Shown here: positions 63,264 to 64,000 of the stretch, piece after piece | How positions within the stretch are numbered: the stretch's first letter is position 1 | Layout of the letters: every line of letters begins with the position of its first letter | DNA from: Pterobdella sp. o SKG-2022 | Taxonomy: Eukaryota > Annelida > Clitellata > Hirudinida > Piscicolidae | Assembly: GCA_964035795.1 (NCBI GenBank) | Contig: OZ038321.1 | Span: forward strand, 4,097,863-4,161,862 | Direction: 5' to 3' | Length of the DNA stretch: 64,000 nt | Made by a program: the position numbers and the translations under genes | The notes under the pieces: model-generated | Seen by the model: the letters and a program-made list of their open reading frames with translations, nothing else | The model's database searches: none | What the model was told of the DNA's origin: nothing

Positions 63264-64000
63264 ATTTGCTGTTTTGTATTGTATTTTACAAGTTGCCAAC
63301 TATATTTTATATCAAGGATCGCATCGACTGCTAATAAAATTGATAGCTCAAACTCACTCCGTAGTAAGAAATAAAACCAAGAACTTTGAAATTTGTTATG
63401 ATGGTGTAAAGAAAGGTAGTCGATGTCATTTCAAAAAAATCTTTCTCTCAATGTTTAACTTAATTCCCGATATATAAAAAATGTTTTAATAAATTCATGG
63501 GATGTTACTAGAACTAAAAAAAAATAAAACATAAAAAGACCAAAATTTAACATCGAATTTCAAGGGAAAGACAATTAAAAATAACAAATTGGAGCAAAAA
63601 AAAACATCGAAAAACAAAAAAATATTTTTCTTTCGGCTTAAATCTTCATTTGAAAAGGTATAATAATAGGATTAGAGCTCTCAATTCGATAACCATGAAA
63701 AAACTGGGCTTTTTGCCACGAATTGTATAATAAATATTAATTTTTGTTTATTTTTATTATTAATTTTTTTTCATAATTGTTTTTTCTATATTCCTAATGT
63801 TTTTCTTAGTTATTTTTTTTCATATTGTTTTTATAAGCTTTATTTGATCTATTCAAGATATTTTTAGAAATAATTATTCATATTTATTTCAAGTTATTAA
63901 TCAATTCTTACAATCACTACGTTAGTTGTTTCACTATTTTTTTGTTATATTGTCAACTTGTTTTTAACATAAATTTCAATTGTTTGTATGCCTCTGTATT
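63264..64000. other. AT-rich stretch, no feature seen
   Basis: No exon, RNA gene or repeat was recognised up to the right edge. Confidence 0.4.

Overview
This window looks like nuclear DNA of an AT-rich invertebrate animal, by eye roughly three quarters A+T. There are no bacterial-style operons. Real coding sequence is in short exons bounded by GT..AG splice sites, and most of the window is introns and dead mobile DNA. The transposon set (hAT/ZBED-like, piggyBac, RTE, L2/CR1-like and RNase H-bearing LINEs, a tRNA-derived SINE, many palindromic MITEs) is typical of metazoans. A flatworm or similar animal is possible, but the sequence does not settle it. A 200-N scaffold gap lies at 5846-6045.

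Region by region. 1-940: fragment of an L2/CR1-like LINE (zinc knuckles, then endonuclease), cut off where a degraded hAT transposase begins (942-2470, minus). 2.5-8.7 kb: AT-rich spacer with fold-back elements. 8.76-20.45 kb, minus strand: a tentative gene of very small exons (18-110 nt) with large introns. These introns hold a piggyBac relic carrying a SINE (9.98-11.4 kb), a 5'-truncated L2-like LINE with a 395-codon open reverse transcriptase (11.87-13.16 kb), a second SINE and a solo LINE 3' end. 21.78-23.57 kb: 5'-truncated RTE LINE with C-terminal zinc fingers, between (TA)n tracts. 23.6-37.5 kb: gene-poor, but holding a 1.27-kb near-perfect (TAC)n array at 32.27-33.54 kb.

37.57-54.5 kb, plus strand: the best host gene candidate. 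At least nine exons with compatible splice phases encode a predicted secreted protein: signal peptide, cysteine-containing globular part, poly-Asn exon, then an exon with an Asp-rich tract. I recognise no domain family in it. Its introns hold MITEs, a SINE nested in a MITE, an internally deleted RTE derivative (45.1-45.96 kb), a G/T-rich tract and a decayed L2-like copy (50.5-51.5 kb). 57.3-60.5 kb, minus: a much more GC-rich I/Ingi-type LINE with RNase H, broken by an 82-bp duplication and an altered catalytic box. 60.6-63.1 kb: possible further exons, a MITE and a degenerate minisatellite.

The most novel signals are a SINE family with a Lys-tRNA-like head (four copies), a second unnamed ~85-bp interspersed repeat (at least five copies), MITE families sharing the core CGAAGCTTTTCG, the micro-exon gene and the 17-kb gene. 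All identifications rest on reading motifs by eye. No search was run.
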